The notes beneath the pieces are model-generated. The model was not told where the DNA came from. It did no database searches and saw only the letters and a program-made list of their open reading frames with translations. The translations under genes were made by a program, and so were the position numbers. This document shows positions 10,846-21,552 of a stretch of 64,000 bases of DNA, one piece after another (the first letter of the stretch is position 1; each line of letters starts with the position of its first letter). This stretch comes from Haemonchus contortus. Taxonomy: Eukaryota > Nematoda > Chromadorea > Rhabditida > Trichostrongylidae. The DNA lies in the NCBI GenBank assembly GCA_000469685.2, contig LS997566.1:24016432-24080431 (forward strand), written 5' to 3'.

Positions 10846-12889
10846 AGTTTATTGTAATAGGAAAAAATCAACAAAGAGAACGAATTAGCTGAGATTATGA
10901 ATAATTTTTTAAAAAAGGTTCACCAATAGTGTCAAGTCCAGGAAAAGCGACGAGGAGGTCGAGACGGGAAAGTTGGCTACTAAAAGCTCCCCTAATATCC
11001 TAACTCTTCTCATCTCACGAACCACCAAGTTTCTCTCCAAGCGCTCCCTAAGGGTGCTGGAGTTGCCGAGGGAATCCCGGGGCACGGAGTTCACGAGCTC
11101 GGTGGGGGTAAGCTGTCGGCCGGCAAGTGACAAGTGACTATTGACGTACTTTCCTTTCAAGGTTCCCCTTTTATAGAGGCGCTCCCGTGCCTACTGTTCA
11201 CTTGAACGTATTTACTACTGCAACTTCCGCATCATCTGATCACCATCGATCTTTCGGTGTATTGATCTCCAAGGGCATTCCTTCTCCGGCGGGATCTCTC
11301 CCTGAGAAAAAGGCTGAATTAGTTAACGTATTACCATGGTATTTTTGCAGTCTACGATTTATGTATTAACACCTGAAAAAGATGTAACAAAAACAATTTC
11401 TCGTGTCGAATCGCTTCCATCGATCCATTGCTCGACCTACTATCGCGATCCTCCGATCAGCATCTCCTGAGCAAACAGAGCGCACCAGAATTCTGTATGT
11501 TTGCTCGGTTTTATCGAACCGGCCGCTATGATGAACTACGACTAACTGATCTGGATTGTGTATTATGATGTGACCTGTGATTGGAGGCTCATATATTATC
11601 TGCATCATGTTTTCCTTTGCCTAGTCCCTTATCCTCGCTGCCGTTTCTAGAAGATAGAGAGGACCACGTCAGGCTTCGGAAGGAACAGGGGATGCTCAGT
11701 ATCCTGTGGTCACGGAGGACAGCTATGAGGTTCTAAATGTGGAAGGATATCGGTTTTAGAGAATTTCATACTTACCGACCTGTTTGAAGACTAGAACGAC
11801 ACCTTCCCCTCGAGGGTGCCTGTCTATGGTAGACGCTCTAGAAACTGGTCCCTTGTCTTCCTTATCGAAGCCTCTTGAAGGTGAACGCAAGTCCCAACCT
11901 CTTCTGGCCATGGCCGTTCTTTATTAAGGCGGCACCGCTCATCTTCCTGTGTCACTCGAACCGTATTACTCTCATACAGGGAACCATTCAGTGAGCTTCT
12001 GGGACTCGAATCATGCAAGTCGCATGAGCGACGACCTCTTCACTATGCTGTTGCATTTCAGTAAATGTATCATCTGTGATGTCGAAAAGTTGTAAATTAA
12101 CTGTAAAATAAGTTGATATTGGTTGCTCTTGGATATCTATGTAGCATAAGCTCCGCAGAAAATTCCTATCAATCTTAATCGGCAATCCCCCAAGGTATTG
12201 TTCGTAGTTATGCAGTCGAATATTGTGTGGAACTAGCGTGCCGTCAGATCTCCGACAGTGTAGGGCTCGACACACAATAGCTGTTAAATACGGCGCTATC
12301 TAGGTGGCTTGATATTAGAAGTGCTAGATTGGTTTTGAGGGGTCCGCGAGGATCACTGACCTATTTTCTTACCATTTCAGACCCCTCGGAAAATTGTATC
12401 CACCTTTCATCCTTTCACTTGTGATTTATACTAGCCGTCCAAAGGATGGTTCTTGTGACCTTGCACGGAACAAAACGCGAAACTGTGCAAACTTTTATAG
12501 CGTAACCAAACAGAACAATAACAAGAGAAATAAACTGAAATAGTTGAACGATAAAAAATGTACAGAGCTGACGTCGGGCCGAGGAATGTTGTGGGGAGGG
12601 CGAGTGTCGCTGTGGCTGAGAGGCACTTCTGATAGTTGAGGAATCGACTCGGATATCTGAACAAAATGCCTCATCTATTATATTTATGCCCTAAAAACCC
12701 GCGCAGACCAGTTGCTTACTTTCCTCAGGTTCTCTCTCATGAGTAGCTCGCGGGTGACTTTGCAGTTGTCATGATCATTCTTGATTTTACAAGTCAACCT
12801 CCTGCGACCTAATGTGGGTCCATCCGACCCTTTCCTTCTTCTCTTTCCGTTTCTTCCATAGCAAAAGGTCACATTTATAATTAAGATAG
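10846..12889. other. Unresolved region with coding-like frames
   Basis: Open frames at 10909-11160 (-) and 11988-12275 (-) have coding-like composition, but I recognise no domain in them. The minus strand at about 11,990-12,030 contains GATTCGAGTCCC, a B-box-like sequence, without a convincing A box. No gene can be asserted. Confidence 0.35.
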
Positions 12890-13837
12890 GTAAAAGTCAA
12901 GAAGAATTAAACGAAGAGAGAAATAATAAAAGTAAAGGGTACAACAAAACATGGTTACATATTAAACATAAAATATATGTACTGATGAAGAGATAATTTA
13001 GATAAAATTTTAGTATATCACAGAGTAAGAGGAGGGTTTATTGAGTTCATTAGAGCATTTAAGAATTTATTAAGCTATCAACCAAGTCTTTAAAAAACCT
13101 TTGAAGTTGTGTAAACTTTTGGTCAATACTATATTTATAACGAATCAACTTATATAGAACATGTAAATCTTAGAACACTAGAAATAATAAAATCTTTTCG
13201 CTAGCCGTTTACTCTGAGTATTTTAATCATTTTACTCTATAAACAAGTTATATTGTTGACAAGTGCGAGAAATGCTGTTTCTGTATGAATGACTGACCCT
13301 TCATTGACACAGATTGTGGAAATCTGTTAACCTTAAAATTGAAGTCCTCAATTTTGTTATACAACTTAGTATTAATAATATAATTATCTATGCTGATTAA
13401 CATATCCAAATAATTGCATTCTCTCTCAGTATTGTGTATTTTTTTTAGTTATAGCTTATCTGTATAAACTTTTTTTAGTGAGGATTAATTTCTGTTACAT
13501 TTTTATTGTGGATTATTAATAAGTCATCCATGTATCTGTAGAGGTAAAAATCTTCATTTTCCACACTAGTGTTGTTTTGGCATAATTAAATTCCATATAA
13601 GATTAAGTGAGATCTACAAGTAATGGGCTAAAGTTCAGCATTGTTAAAAGTGGCGATATTGTTACCAATACCAAAAGCATTGTGTTCGGTAATTATTAGA
13701 TTTCGTTATCTTTATCACTTAGCTCATAGGTATTATCAACATTCATGTATCTACATTCTCGACTGTTGTTATTGTGAATAATGCCCATTCCTTTCATAAG
13801 TGTAATTAGATTATAATTTCACATATGATACCATATT
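12890..13837 (-). pseudogene. AT-rich reverse-transcriptase fossil, core part
   Basis: AT-rich sequence whose minus strand encodes, through stops, a reverse-transcriptase core. At about 13570-13633 there is Phe-Ser-Pro-Leu-Leu-Val-Asp-Leu-Thr-stop-Ser-Tyr-Met-Glu-Phe-Asn-Tyr. At about 13513-13542 there is Tyr-Arg-Tyr-Met-Asp-Asp-Leu-Leu-Ile, the YxDD catalytic motif. It continues on the other side of the inserted Penelope-like element at 17000-17817, where motif A is found. The motif style (short palm, Ser-Leu-Tyr-Ser after the catalytic Asp) suggests another, older Penelope-like lineage; this is inference. Many stops; dead. Confidence 0.6.
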
Positions 13838-13845
13838 ATTACTGG
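13838..13845. repeat. 8-bp target-site duplication, left copy (ATTACTGG)
   Basis: ATTACTGG here equals ATTACTGG at 16992-16999, on either side of the Penelope-like dimer. Removing the dimer and one copy restores a continuous minus-strand frame in the host reverse-transcriptase fossil (Ala-Phe-Leu-Ile-Asn-Pro-Val-Ile-Ile-Trp-Tyr-His). Confidence 0.7.
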
Positions 13846-13900
13846 CTTAGTATGATTCTGTATTCAACTCTCACGAGGTTGTTATAAAACTTTATTGGCT

Positions 13901-13928
13901 GACGTTTCGACGATGTCGCCTTCCTCAG
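13901..13928 (-). ncRNA. Hammerhead-ribozyme-like core in the Penelope terminal repeat
   Basis: On the minus strand the pseudo-LTR carries CTGAGGA, then a stem with GAC/GTC arms, then GAAACGTC. CTGANGA...GAAA is the conserved hammerhead core, and hammerhead motifs are an established component of Penelope-like terminal repeats. The stem II spacing is not canonical here, so this copy may be degenerate or the match fortuitous. The plus copy retains the GTC-side sequence but lost the rest in its 3' deletion. Confidence 0.35.
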
Positions 13929-14117
13929 AGCCTGAAAAGATCAAAACAATTTGCGCATATCCGATCAAACGCCTCTGCAGCCCTACTGAAGTTCGAGACC
14001 CCTCAGGGCGCGCACGTCATCCAAAAAAGGAGCTACTCATCGTAACTTCGTGGATTCTCGCAATCACCCAGCAACCGAGAGTGGGACCAGAGTCAGCTGG
14101 GCTAGTTCTTCGTCAAT

Positions 14118-14447
14118 TCACTGTGGGAAGGCTAGCCTTATATAGGGCCTCAGTTCCCGCGTAATTGTGAGGCATTCCTCCCTCCGGTTCATTTTTGGAT
14201 TGGTGACCTGTATCCAAAATGCCTCGAGGGATTTTCGCGCGCACAGTTGTGACTCTTGGGCCACGACCTCCACGGTGACCTCAAAAACATCTCCGTTATG
14301 GTTTTGAATGCGGTGGGCTCCAAGGGCGGTAGACTTTCTTGATCTATGCATGCCATTTAAGTGCTCTTTGATTCTTACATGGAGGGGTCTTGCCGTTTCC
14401 CCAATATACTCATCCCCACAACCACGGCAAGTGATCTTATAGACCAC
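14118..14447 (-). pseudogene. GIY-YIG endonuclease end of Penelope-like ORF (inverted truncated copy)
   Basis: A 109-residue open frame covers the C-terminal nuclease of the element. It opens Val-Tyr-Lys-Ile-Thr-Cys-Arg-Gly-Cys-Gly-Asp-Glu-Tyr-Ile-Gly-Glu-Thr, which carries the GIY-YIG residues and the Cys pair of the linker. The conserved Arg (HVRIKEH) follows. The domain cuts target DNA to prime reverse transcription in this class. The reading frame is intact from here to its stop, but the copy is cut at 14452, where it abuts the plus-strand copy. It preserves about 0.5 kb of 3' sequence that the plus copy has lost. Confidence 0.85.
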
Positions 14448-14466
14448 CCCAGATTATAACAACCTC

Positions 14467-15039
14467 GTGAGAGTTGAACACAGAATTATACAAAGCTCCA
14501 TCATGCCGAGGTTCATTGAAGACCGTACGTGGAGATTACTGCGCAATGTGCCAACTCGACACCAACGGCACGTCAAAGAAGTCTTGTCGCTGAGGCAAAG
14601 AATTGTCTCAGCGCGTCAAAGTATTCACGTTCTCCGCCGCTGCCTGGATCACCGCGTAGTGCCGGAGTTTATTTCGAAAAAGAAGTTGGGTGATCTCCTT
14701 GGTGGCCCACAATGCGACTCCAAAGTTTTGGACATCGAGATGAAGTTACTTAGGATGGCACGCCGAGCAAAACGTGATACCATGTTTTCAATGATTTTAA
14801 AGTGCGTGTCGAAAGAGCAACGTTGTGCCCAATATTCGGATGATCGCCTCTGGAGGAGTATAGTGAGTAGATCAATTTCAACTTGTGATACTATACGATC
14901 TAAGGTCAAAGCTACCTTACAGAAGAAGTTCGATGATCTTTTCAGTTCGACATGTAATCTCAAAGGGGGGTCATCACGCACCCTAGCCGAGCGGATTTCC
15001 GAAAATCATAAGACCGAAATGACCACTCAGAAGGGATGA
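14467..15039 (+). pseudogene. Penelope-like ORF, N-terminal part
   Basis: A 190-residue frame starts inside the terminal repeat (Met-Arg-Val-Glu-His-Arg-Ile-Ile-Gln). It is basic and helical, the region that precedes the reverse transcriptase in Penelope-like proteins. Its stop overlaps the ATG of the next frame at 15036 (ATGA). In an intact element these would be one continuous frame, so a single-base frameshift is the likely explanation. Confidence 0.75.
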
Positions 15040-15992
15040 CCAAATCACAAGACACAGTGCTGGGAGGCTTTCCCTTATCTGGCTGCACTCGTTCAGCTTC
15101 GGAATTAGGTCCGAGTTTCTCACCATCGCAGCCCATTTCCACAGCTGTCATGCGAAACGTAATGTGCAGCCTATACGAACTTCAAGACCGTCTCCGTTAT
15201 AAGGCTAGCTTAGACAACGGCTCCTTGGCCGCAGAACAGGCCAGAAATGTGCTCAACATCCCCTTCCCGCCCACGTATTACAAGCAACAGGAACCACACA
15301 TAGAGTCCGATGCCAACTTCCGGGTTTTCGCCGACGAAGTTTTCAGGGTGCTCAGTAGGTCTCATAAGCGAAGCACGTCGTCTAACATTTCCCGTGAGCA
15401 AGCGCGAGGTATAAGGGATCTCCGAGACTTGGTAAAATCTCGTTTTATAAGATTATCAGTCAGTGACAAAGGGGGCGAAATTGTGGTGATAACCAAGCAA
15501 CTCGATCATGAAATAAGAGAACACCACCCGGCGGATACCTCTCTCTACCGCCCGGCCTCTAATAAAAAGTTCCAAGCGCAGATCCGTAGGCTAAACCGGG
15601 TGTGGGTTACCGAAGCACGATCAGCAGGATTGAGCTCCAGCATGATAACGCGCCTCGAAATTGATTCTCCCTGGGCTTCTATAAACCCCACTTCGGTTAA
15701 AGTTCGTCCCATCATCAGCTGCGTGGGTCGTCCCACTGACCGTATCGCTTGGTTCCTTAATACTATTTTAGTGCAGCTTCTACAGTTCATACCATCCCAT
15801 CTGACAAACACCCAAATGTCCCTAGATCGCCTAAGCGCATTACACCCCGGTGATTCGTGCGCTATGGAATCTTTTGATGTAGAAGCCCTCTACACGAACG
15901 TCAGCACGAGTCTGCTATGGAAGCCATTCTCGAGCTCCTTAGCCAGCACCACAATGATATTAATATGCGAGGGCAGTCTATATCTCAACTGA
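15036..15992 (+). pseudogene. Penelope-like reverse transcriptase, fingers and palm motif A
   Basis: A 318-residue frame. It carries Ser-Asp-Lys-Gly-Gly-Glu-Ile-Val-Val-Ile (fingers), Arg-Pro-Ile-Ile-Ser-Cys-Val-Gly-Arg-Pro-Thr, and catalytic motif A Phe-Asp-Val-Glu-Ala-Leu-Tyr-Thr-Asn-Val near 15870-15900. Past about 15,915 the true frame moves to that of 15917-16183, so the last 25 residues are out of frame. The Ser-Leu/Ala-Tyr-Thr-Asn style of motif A separates Penelope-like enzymes from LINE enzymes. Confidence 0.85.
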
Positions 15993-16183
15993 TCGCACTT
16001 TTGAAGGAGTGCCTCAGTTATAACATTTTTCGGTGGTCGGGAAGGTATTTTGCGCAGACTAGAGGCTTAGCTATGGGGCAACGACTGGCGCCTACTTTGG
16101 CAATAGCTTTTATGGCCAAGGTAGAAGCGCCTGTATTGGAACACCTTCCCTTACTCTACTGTAGGTATATAGATGACTGCTAG
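15917..16183 (+). pseudogene. Penelope-like reverse transcriptase, motifs B and C
   Basis: This frame continues the palm after a frameshift. It holds Gly-Leu-Ala-Met-Gly-Gln-Arg-Leu-Ala-Pro (motif B) and Tyr-Cys-Arg-Tyr-Ile-Asp-Asp-Cys (motif C, the second catalytic Asp pair), followed at once by a TAG stop. The catalytic residues survive, but the frame is interrupted on both sides. Confidence 0.85.
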
Positions 16184-16277
16184 TCTGTTCAACGCAGGAA
16201 GAGATAGATGTGTGTTTTGACCTGCTCAACACGCAGGCAGATCATATAAAGTTGACACGGGAAAAACCTACTGGAAA

Positions 16278-16904
16278 TTGGCTCCTTTTCTAAATGTTCA
16301 AGTGATGTTACAGGGTGATAGGATTGCTACGATGTGGTACAGGAAGCCAAGCAATAAAAACATCATTGTCCATTGTCGACCAGCTCATCCTTTCCAGACG
16401 AAACGAGCAGTTGTTAGGAACATGTTTCGTACCACTCTGAAGGTCTGCACTGGAGAGGATGAGCGAAAAGAATCTCTGGAAATGGCGCGCGATATTGCCC
16501 AACTGAAGGGCTACGGATATTCTCCGACCACCCACAGACCTTTTTTCAGTGGCGTCTTACGAAGGAATGGTAGTACCTTGATGGACGGAAAGGTTCCCTT
16601 CGCACTGCCATTTATCTCTGATGCAGTCAGCGCCGCAATTAGAAAATGTCTTAAACGGTCGGGTCTGGAGAACTCGGTGGCCATTATAAATGTACCACAT
16701 CTCAATCTCAAGCAACGCCTGGTTCGGGATCGACCATATGACCGTCTCTGTACCACTTCAAATTGTGCGGTCTGTCCAACTGGCAGGGAAGGGGATTGCG
16801 CTATATCTGGGGTGGTCTATAAGATCACTTGCGGTGATGGTGGGGATGAGTATACTGGGGAAACGGCAGGACCCCTCCATGTAAGAATCAACGTCAGCCA
16901 ATAA
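16278..16904 (+). pseudogene. Penelope-like thumb/linker and start of GIY-YIG domain
   Basis: A 208-residue frame. It includes Trp-Tyr-Arg-Lys-Pro-Ser-Asn-Lys-Asn-Ile-Ile-Val-His (thumb), a Cys-rich linker (Cys-Thr-Thr-Ser-Asn-Cys-Ala-Val-Cys-Pro), and the opening of the GIY-YIG nuclease (Val-Val-Tyr-Lys-Ile-Thr-Cys ... Tyr-Thr-Gly-Glu-Thr). At about 16890 the sequence jumps from AAGAATCAA straight to CGTCAGCCAATAAAG. This deletes the remainder of the nuclease that the inverted copy still has. Confidence 0.85.
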
Positions 16905-16991
16905 AGTTTTATAACAACCTGAGAGTTGAACACAGAATTATACAAAGCTCAAACATGCCGAGGTTCATTGAAGTGAAGACCGTACGTGAAG

Positions 16992-16999
16992 ATTACTGG
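16992..16999. repeat. 8-bp target-site duplication, right copy (ATTACTGG)
   Basis: Partner of 13838-13845. The terminal repeat itself contains GATTACTG at this point in its sequence. The last bases could therefore also belong to the element, which makes the exact right boundary uncertain by a few bases. Confidence 0.6.
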
Positions 17000-17817
17000 A
17001 TTAATTAGGAAGGCAGAATATAAACTCATTTTAATGTCTTTTCGATAATTTCTATGGAATATCATCATTGATATTCTTTATGTTATTATACACTGAGAGC
17101 GGCTTTATTTTTTTATGGTAGCTTTTCTTCAAAAAATTTCCAATCCAATTAGTCTTAAAGTTGCTAGGATTATATTTTTTTCTTAGCAAACATAATTACT
17201 TTATTAACCACATCGAAATATGTATTTTTGACTTACAATCTTCCAACTCCTGCATCCATCCTAAATTTAGTTCCTTTGTTAAGAAGTGTTCCTGCCCTTT
17301 CTTCCTTAACAGTATTCCAATCCCCACCAATAACATGCCCGTCATGCTTATCCACACGTTTGTGAAGAATATCATATATAGTCATTGGTATATCATTGAG
17401 GATTCTACTTTTGAAACCATGTATACATGATAATTCATTTAACACATTTGCATTCTTTATCAACATTTTCTTGGAATTTGTTTCTATCGAGGTGTTTTAG
17501 CGTTTGATTTGAATTATAAACTTTAGTAGAGATAGAGTTAGGAAATTTAAAGACTATTCTAATAAGGATATAACTTGTATAGCGTTGCTTTTATTGGGTA
17601 TTATTTGTTTAACAACAGAGAAATTGAAAATTTTACACTACGGTGTACCATTAAGAATTCTACTTCTGAAACCAATGACTATATATGATGTTCCTTTTCT
17701 AGTACCTCTTTGGCTTTTTTTTTTTGACCGAAATAGAAATACGATGGAAAACAGCAAACTAAATTTTTTCTTTTTCATCAATTTCTATGAAAAGGTCTTC
17801 CTGTACTGGAAGGTTTA
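17000..17817 (-). pseudogene. AT-rich reverse-transcriptase fossil, upstream part
   Basis: Minus-strand frames through many stops give Asp-Ile-Lys-Met-Ser-Leu-Tyr-Ser at about 17003-17038. This resembles reverse-transcriptase motif A, and it lies immediately before the Penelope-like insertion point. With 12890-13837 this forms one element split by the insertion. The farther upstream boundary is not defined. Confidence 0.45.
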
Positions 17818-18066
17818 TTAATTTCGGTCTTCTTTATGCTTTTTAGCAAACTGTGCTACTGCATATGTGCCATTAAACTGTTCATTGATAATTCGGTTCG
17901 GAACATAACTACAGTCTATTCCTGACTTTCCTACGCGTTTATTCCTGCTTCCTCTATTGGTTTTACATTTAGTCAGTTCTGACGAATAGAAAGGAGGAGC
18001 GGTTTCAATTTCATATTTGTGAAGAACATCGCCCTCTCGACTACGGAGATTAAGTCTACGTGGAGA
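17818..18066 (-). CDS. Candidate terminal exon of an unidentified gene
   Basis: A minus-strand frame without an internal Met runs 82 codons from a good acceptor (ACATTTTAG, just above 18066) to a TAA at 17818-17820. It is basic at first (Ser-Pro-Arg-Arg-Leu-Asn-Leu-Arg-Ser-Arg), then Lys-Cys-Lys-Thr-Asn-Arg-Gly-Ser-Arg-Asn-Lys-Arg-Val-Gly-Lys. It ends Ala-Gln-Phe-Ala-Lys-Lys-His-Lys-Glu-Asp-Arg-Asn. Its base composition is less AT-rich than the neighbouring fossil, so it may be separate from it. I do not recognise the family and found no upstream exon. Confidence 0.4.
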   Translation of the reverse strand, partial: SPRRLNLRSREGDVLHKYEIETAPPFYSSELTKCKTNRGSRNKRVGKSGIDCSYVPNRIINEQFNGTYAVAQFAKKHKEDRN

Positions 18067-18069
18067 CTA

Positions 18070-20624
18070 AAATGTATTGTGGGTTAGTGTAGTTCTAGTA
18101 GTGAGAATAGATACATATTGACAAGTTATGACGAAAGGATGTGAAACGATAATAAAAGTCGAATCAAAGTTTTCATTGAAACGAAACGCAAACGGAGTCA
18201 CCACTGTCGGTCGCAAACGAAAATGGGATTGTCCGACTACTGTTAGCGCTTGTCTTACAGTAATCGCCTCGTGGATCCTCGGACTTGGCCTCACCTATAC
18301 CCTTTAATCGCCTCGTGACACAGTCAAAGTAGTTCAGTGTATTAGCAATATTTTTGTTATTATTTCATTGAATTTATAAACTTTGAATATTAAATTTTGC
18401 TGGAAGACGTGAAGTAAGGAACCAAATATTATAGGGTATGTTAGTTAATACATTCAAATAAGATATTAGATAGGTGATGTGAAATAACTTTGGATTAGAA
18501 CTAGATTATATGTGTGGAGTGGGTGGGTTGTATAAATAGTGGTTTAAAAGCAGAGATACAAAAAAGAATTTCCCCTCCTAACCCTTCAGGCTGGTTGTAT
18601 GCGTGTCTGATGCTCTTTCTTTTTAAATTTTAACACACTATCTTTCTCCTTCGCTCAGACTTACAGTGAGATCATATGATTGCGCAATCGATTTGATATT
18701 TTTTGACTTCAGCGTTTCATAAAGAAACAGCAAATTTTCAGAATTACTGTTTTCAGAATTCTGAAAATTACACCATATCGATTTTGAAGTTCGGTAACTT
18801 CTCTTTAGACATTGTACTTCAACCTGTGTGTCGAAGCCCCTCCATCTTGCTCCAACTGTTTTCCTTTTTATTGCTTTCCATCTTCCTTCTCAACTTTCGG
18901 AGCTGTCGGCGAGAATCTAGGCATTGGTTATAATGTTTTCCGCTTCAGTTGTTTCCCAGTGCTCTGTGAGACCTAAGATCAACCGCAGCAGCAGTCGTCT
19001 TCTTTTTGTATCTTATTGGAGCGTCCTCGCCTTGCTTCCAAGTCTCTTGTTCATTGTGTTACTGCTTGCAGTAGTTTCCTACCATAATCTATTACGGTGT
19101 CGTTATCACCGAAAAGGGCTAAGAAAATCAGCCCGATTTTCTTGATCCTGTTTTCTGTTCCCGATCGTCGTTTTTGCAGCACTGTCATTTCTTCCTGGAA
19201 GAGCTGACGGTTTTGCCATCTGGCCTTAGATATAGGCGGTCGCACGTGTCACAGGTAAGCCAGAAGAACTCACAAACTCTGAAGTGCTTTGTTCGAGTTT
19301 CAATACATTGGTCTTTGAGAGCGACAAAAGTGAGTCGAAACGAAACACCTATCACTGGATAAACGACAGCCTTGAAAAAAAGACTTCTACTTATGTTTGA
19401 TTTTAGAATTTTGTAGCAATTTATTACCGTGTTGTTTGCCTATGACTTTGGCGTTGTTTTACCGGTCCTAAACGTAACCCATGACGACAATTTGTAACAC
19501 TACATGTGTTACAGGGACGTGAAAATTCGTAAAAAGATTTGACAGAAGATGAAGCTCATGAGCGGGAGACTCATGAGTTTACAACATACCTTAGCGGACT
19601 GGTTGGCCTACCCACACAGAGATCTGAGAAGCATCACCGTTAGGGCTCCCAATTGCACCAGGTCAGCAACTTTGTGAGCATGCTGCTCAAATCCGGTACG
19701 CCATCGGCTCTCCTACCAGCACCGGCTGTAGGCTGTCTGTTCGCCTCAACTCTCTCTCTCTCTTTCTATGTGAGCTCCCTGATTCTTCCTTCTCGTCTGT
19801 CCACATCCTGTATGATTGTGCCTGATCCTTATCCGTCTGTCGGCTATTTCCACCCCTAGCCAGCCGTTCTGCTGATCACCCAGTACATTTGATATTTTAT
19901 TACAAGTCGGTTCGCCCTTCATGCAAAGTTTCAGGGATCGACTAACTCTTCACACCTTTGAAACAAATGATATTTTCCTGTACACGAAGTTTGGCACAGG
20001 GCTGACAGAGCAGAGCAAACGGTATTTAGTAAGACGATGCTTACGCTTTTGATTGGAAGTCTCGATCCTTTGCTCCTTTTTTTTCTTAAATAAACACTCG
20101 ATAAAGATTCAACTGTCAGGTAACAAAAGCTCAGGTGGTACTCACAAATGTTTCGAGCGATAAAAACACAATTATCAAATGTCATCAATGGTCCCTTCTC
20201 TTTACAGAGATATCAATAGTTGAGAATTCCAGACAAATGGCGATCGGTTAAATTGTCACAAATGATATTGAACAAAGAGGATCCTTCATTGAGTCACTTG
20301 AGTCACAAACTTTGCTGTTAAGCTGTCGTAATCTGACAGCAAGAAATGAAAAAATTTTCATCTGGTTATCGTAGTGCCACTAATGGGTCCCTGTCACTGT
20401 TTTTACCACTCACTTTTGTCAGCCTATTCTACCACCCCGTGTTAGTTGATGAAACACACTGAGCAGTCAAAGCTACATCGTAAATACCGAAGGGTTGGAA
20501 TTTTGATCGGTAAGTAGCTCTTGCTTTCTTAGATCCCTATCTTCTTTCATCAGTTATTATCGGTTCCTTTCACCGAGTATTCACGACCCCTCATATTCTA
20601 CATCACTCATTACAACCTACACAA
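18070..20624. other. Mostly unassigned; one exon-like frame at 19180-19254 (+)
   Basis: At 19180-19254 a phase-0 frame of 25 codons sits between an excellent acceptor (GTTTTTGCAG) and donor (CAG before GTAAGC). No neighbouring exon supports it. The frame at 18924-19145 (+) contains a hydrophobic stretch, but it may be chance. The minus strand of the same area offers no recognisable domain. Confidence 0.35.
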
Positions 20625-20950
20625 TTTGAACTTCTCAAATCCACGGGAACAGAAGTTACGAATTTCTGCTCAAACATTTACTCTGCACATGCTCCGTTCC
20701 CTGCAGACCTAGTCTAGCCCTGCTACTTGCCATAAATGTTTCCATCCTGCCTCCTGAACTCCTATTAGATTTAAACTCTCTAGCTTCACGCAAACAGGAG
20801 TTACGAATTTGCGACACAAAATTTCTGTCGAACATGCCCAGCCTCCAGTTGGACTAGTTCGGTCCTGCTACGTGCCGTTAGCTTTCTCATTCGGCCCTCC
20901 GTACTCTTACCGAGTTTGAACCCTCTAGGTCCACGGGATCGAGAGTTATG
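20625..20950. repeat. 145-bp degenerate tandem repeat, 2+ units
   Basis: Units begin at 20625, 20770 and 20915 with TTTGAACTTCTCAAATCCAC, TTTAAACTCTCTAGCTTCAC and TTTGAACCCTCTAGGTCCAC. The spacing is exactly 145 bases both times. Each unit then has an (A/G)AGTTA(C/T)GA(A/G)TTT block and, in the first two, a CCTGCTAC(T/G)TGCC block. The third unit is partial. Confidence 0.75.
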
Positions 20951-21552
20951 AGTTTCCTGTCGGACACATACGCGTACACACACAAACACACCGACGAACC
21001 AACAGATGCACTGAGCGAATTATATATGGCAGGATATCTTTTATCAACTCTTGTATAGATTGTCCTTGTACTATCACATGTTTCGATTCGTGTGCAGTGA
21101 CAGTTGCACTTTTCACCGGTCATCGACTGTTAATCGAACGATCCGCTCCGCCATCGCCGAGCACCACGTAGCGAACCGATCAATTCCAGCCACAACTTCT
21201 TGAAATCCTTTCCGTTGAGCTATGACCTCAAATGCCTCCCTTATCAAACGATTTGTGGTCTTCACAGCGCGTGTACCATGACAGACACTACTCTCTCATC
21301 TCGAGCTGATGACGAAGGCTGTTTGCGTGACCGCTCTTAGGCCCGACCTGACCCCGTTTAAGCATCTAGACCTCCCTATTTCATTGGAGTGAAGTAGTTA
21401 AGGCATTTTCTGCAATTTTTGCTATGCATAGTTGTTGCCTAGCAGGATCGCTTCGTGGTCTTTCTGAGGACACATGAGCCTATACCCTTACCTACTCGTC
21501 TATCAGTACCACACCTTCAAAAATCCCTCTTACACACTCATCGATTGTACAG
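20951..21552. other. No recognisable gene
   Basis: Nothing was recognised beyond short frames. Confidence 0.45.

Larger units (their letters stand above)
13846..16991. mobile_element. Penelope-like retroelement, head-to-head dimer
   Basis: The insertion has a 5'-truncated minus-strand copy (about 13846-14452) joined head-to-head to a longer plus-strand copy (about 14455-16991). The start sequence TATAACAACCTCGTGAGAGT is present at about 14455. A variant recurs at about 16908 after the 3' end of the plus copy, and it is inverted at about 13870. These are the pseudo-LTRs expected for this class, where each unit is followed by the start of a further copy. It is flanked by ATTACTGG at 13838 and 16992. 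The parts are described separately. Frameshifts, stops and a 3' deletion make the plus copy inactive. Confidence 0.85.

Noticed and set aside
18924..19145. 73-residue frame with a hydrophobic core
   Set aside because: Chance frame: no splice support, no signal context and no family resemblance.
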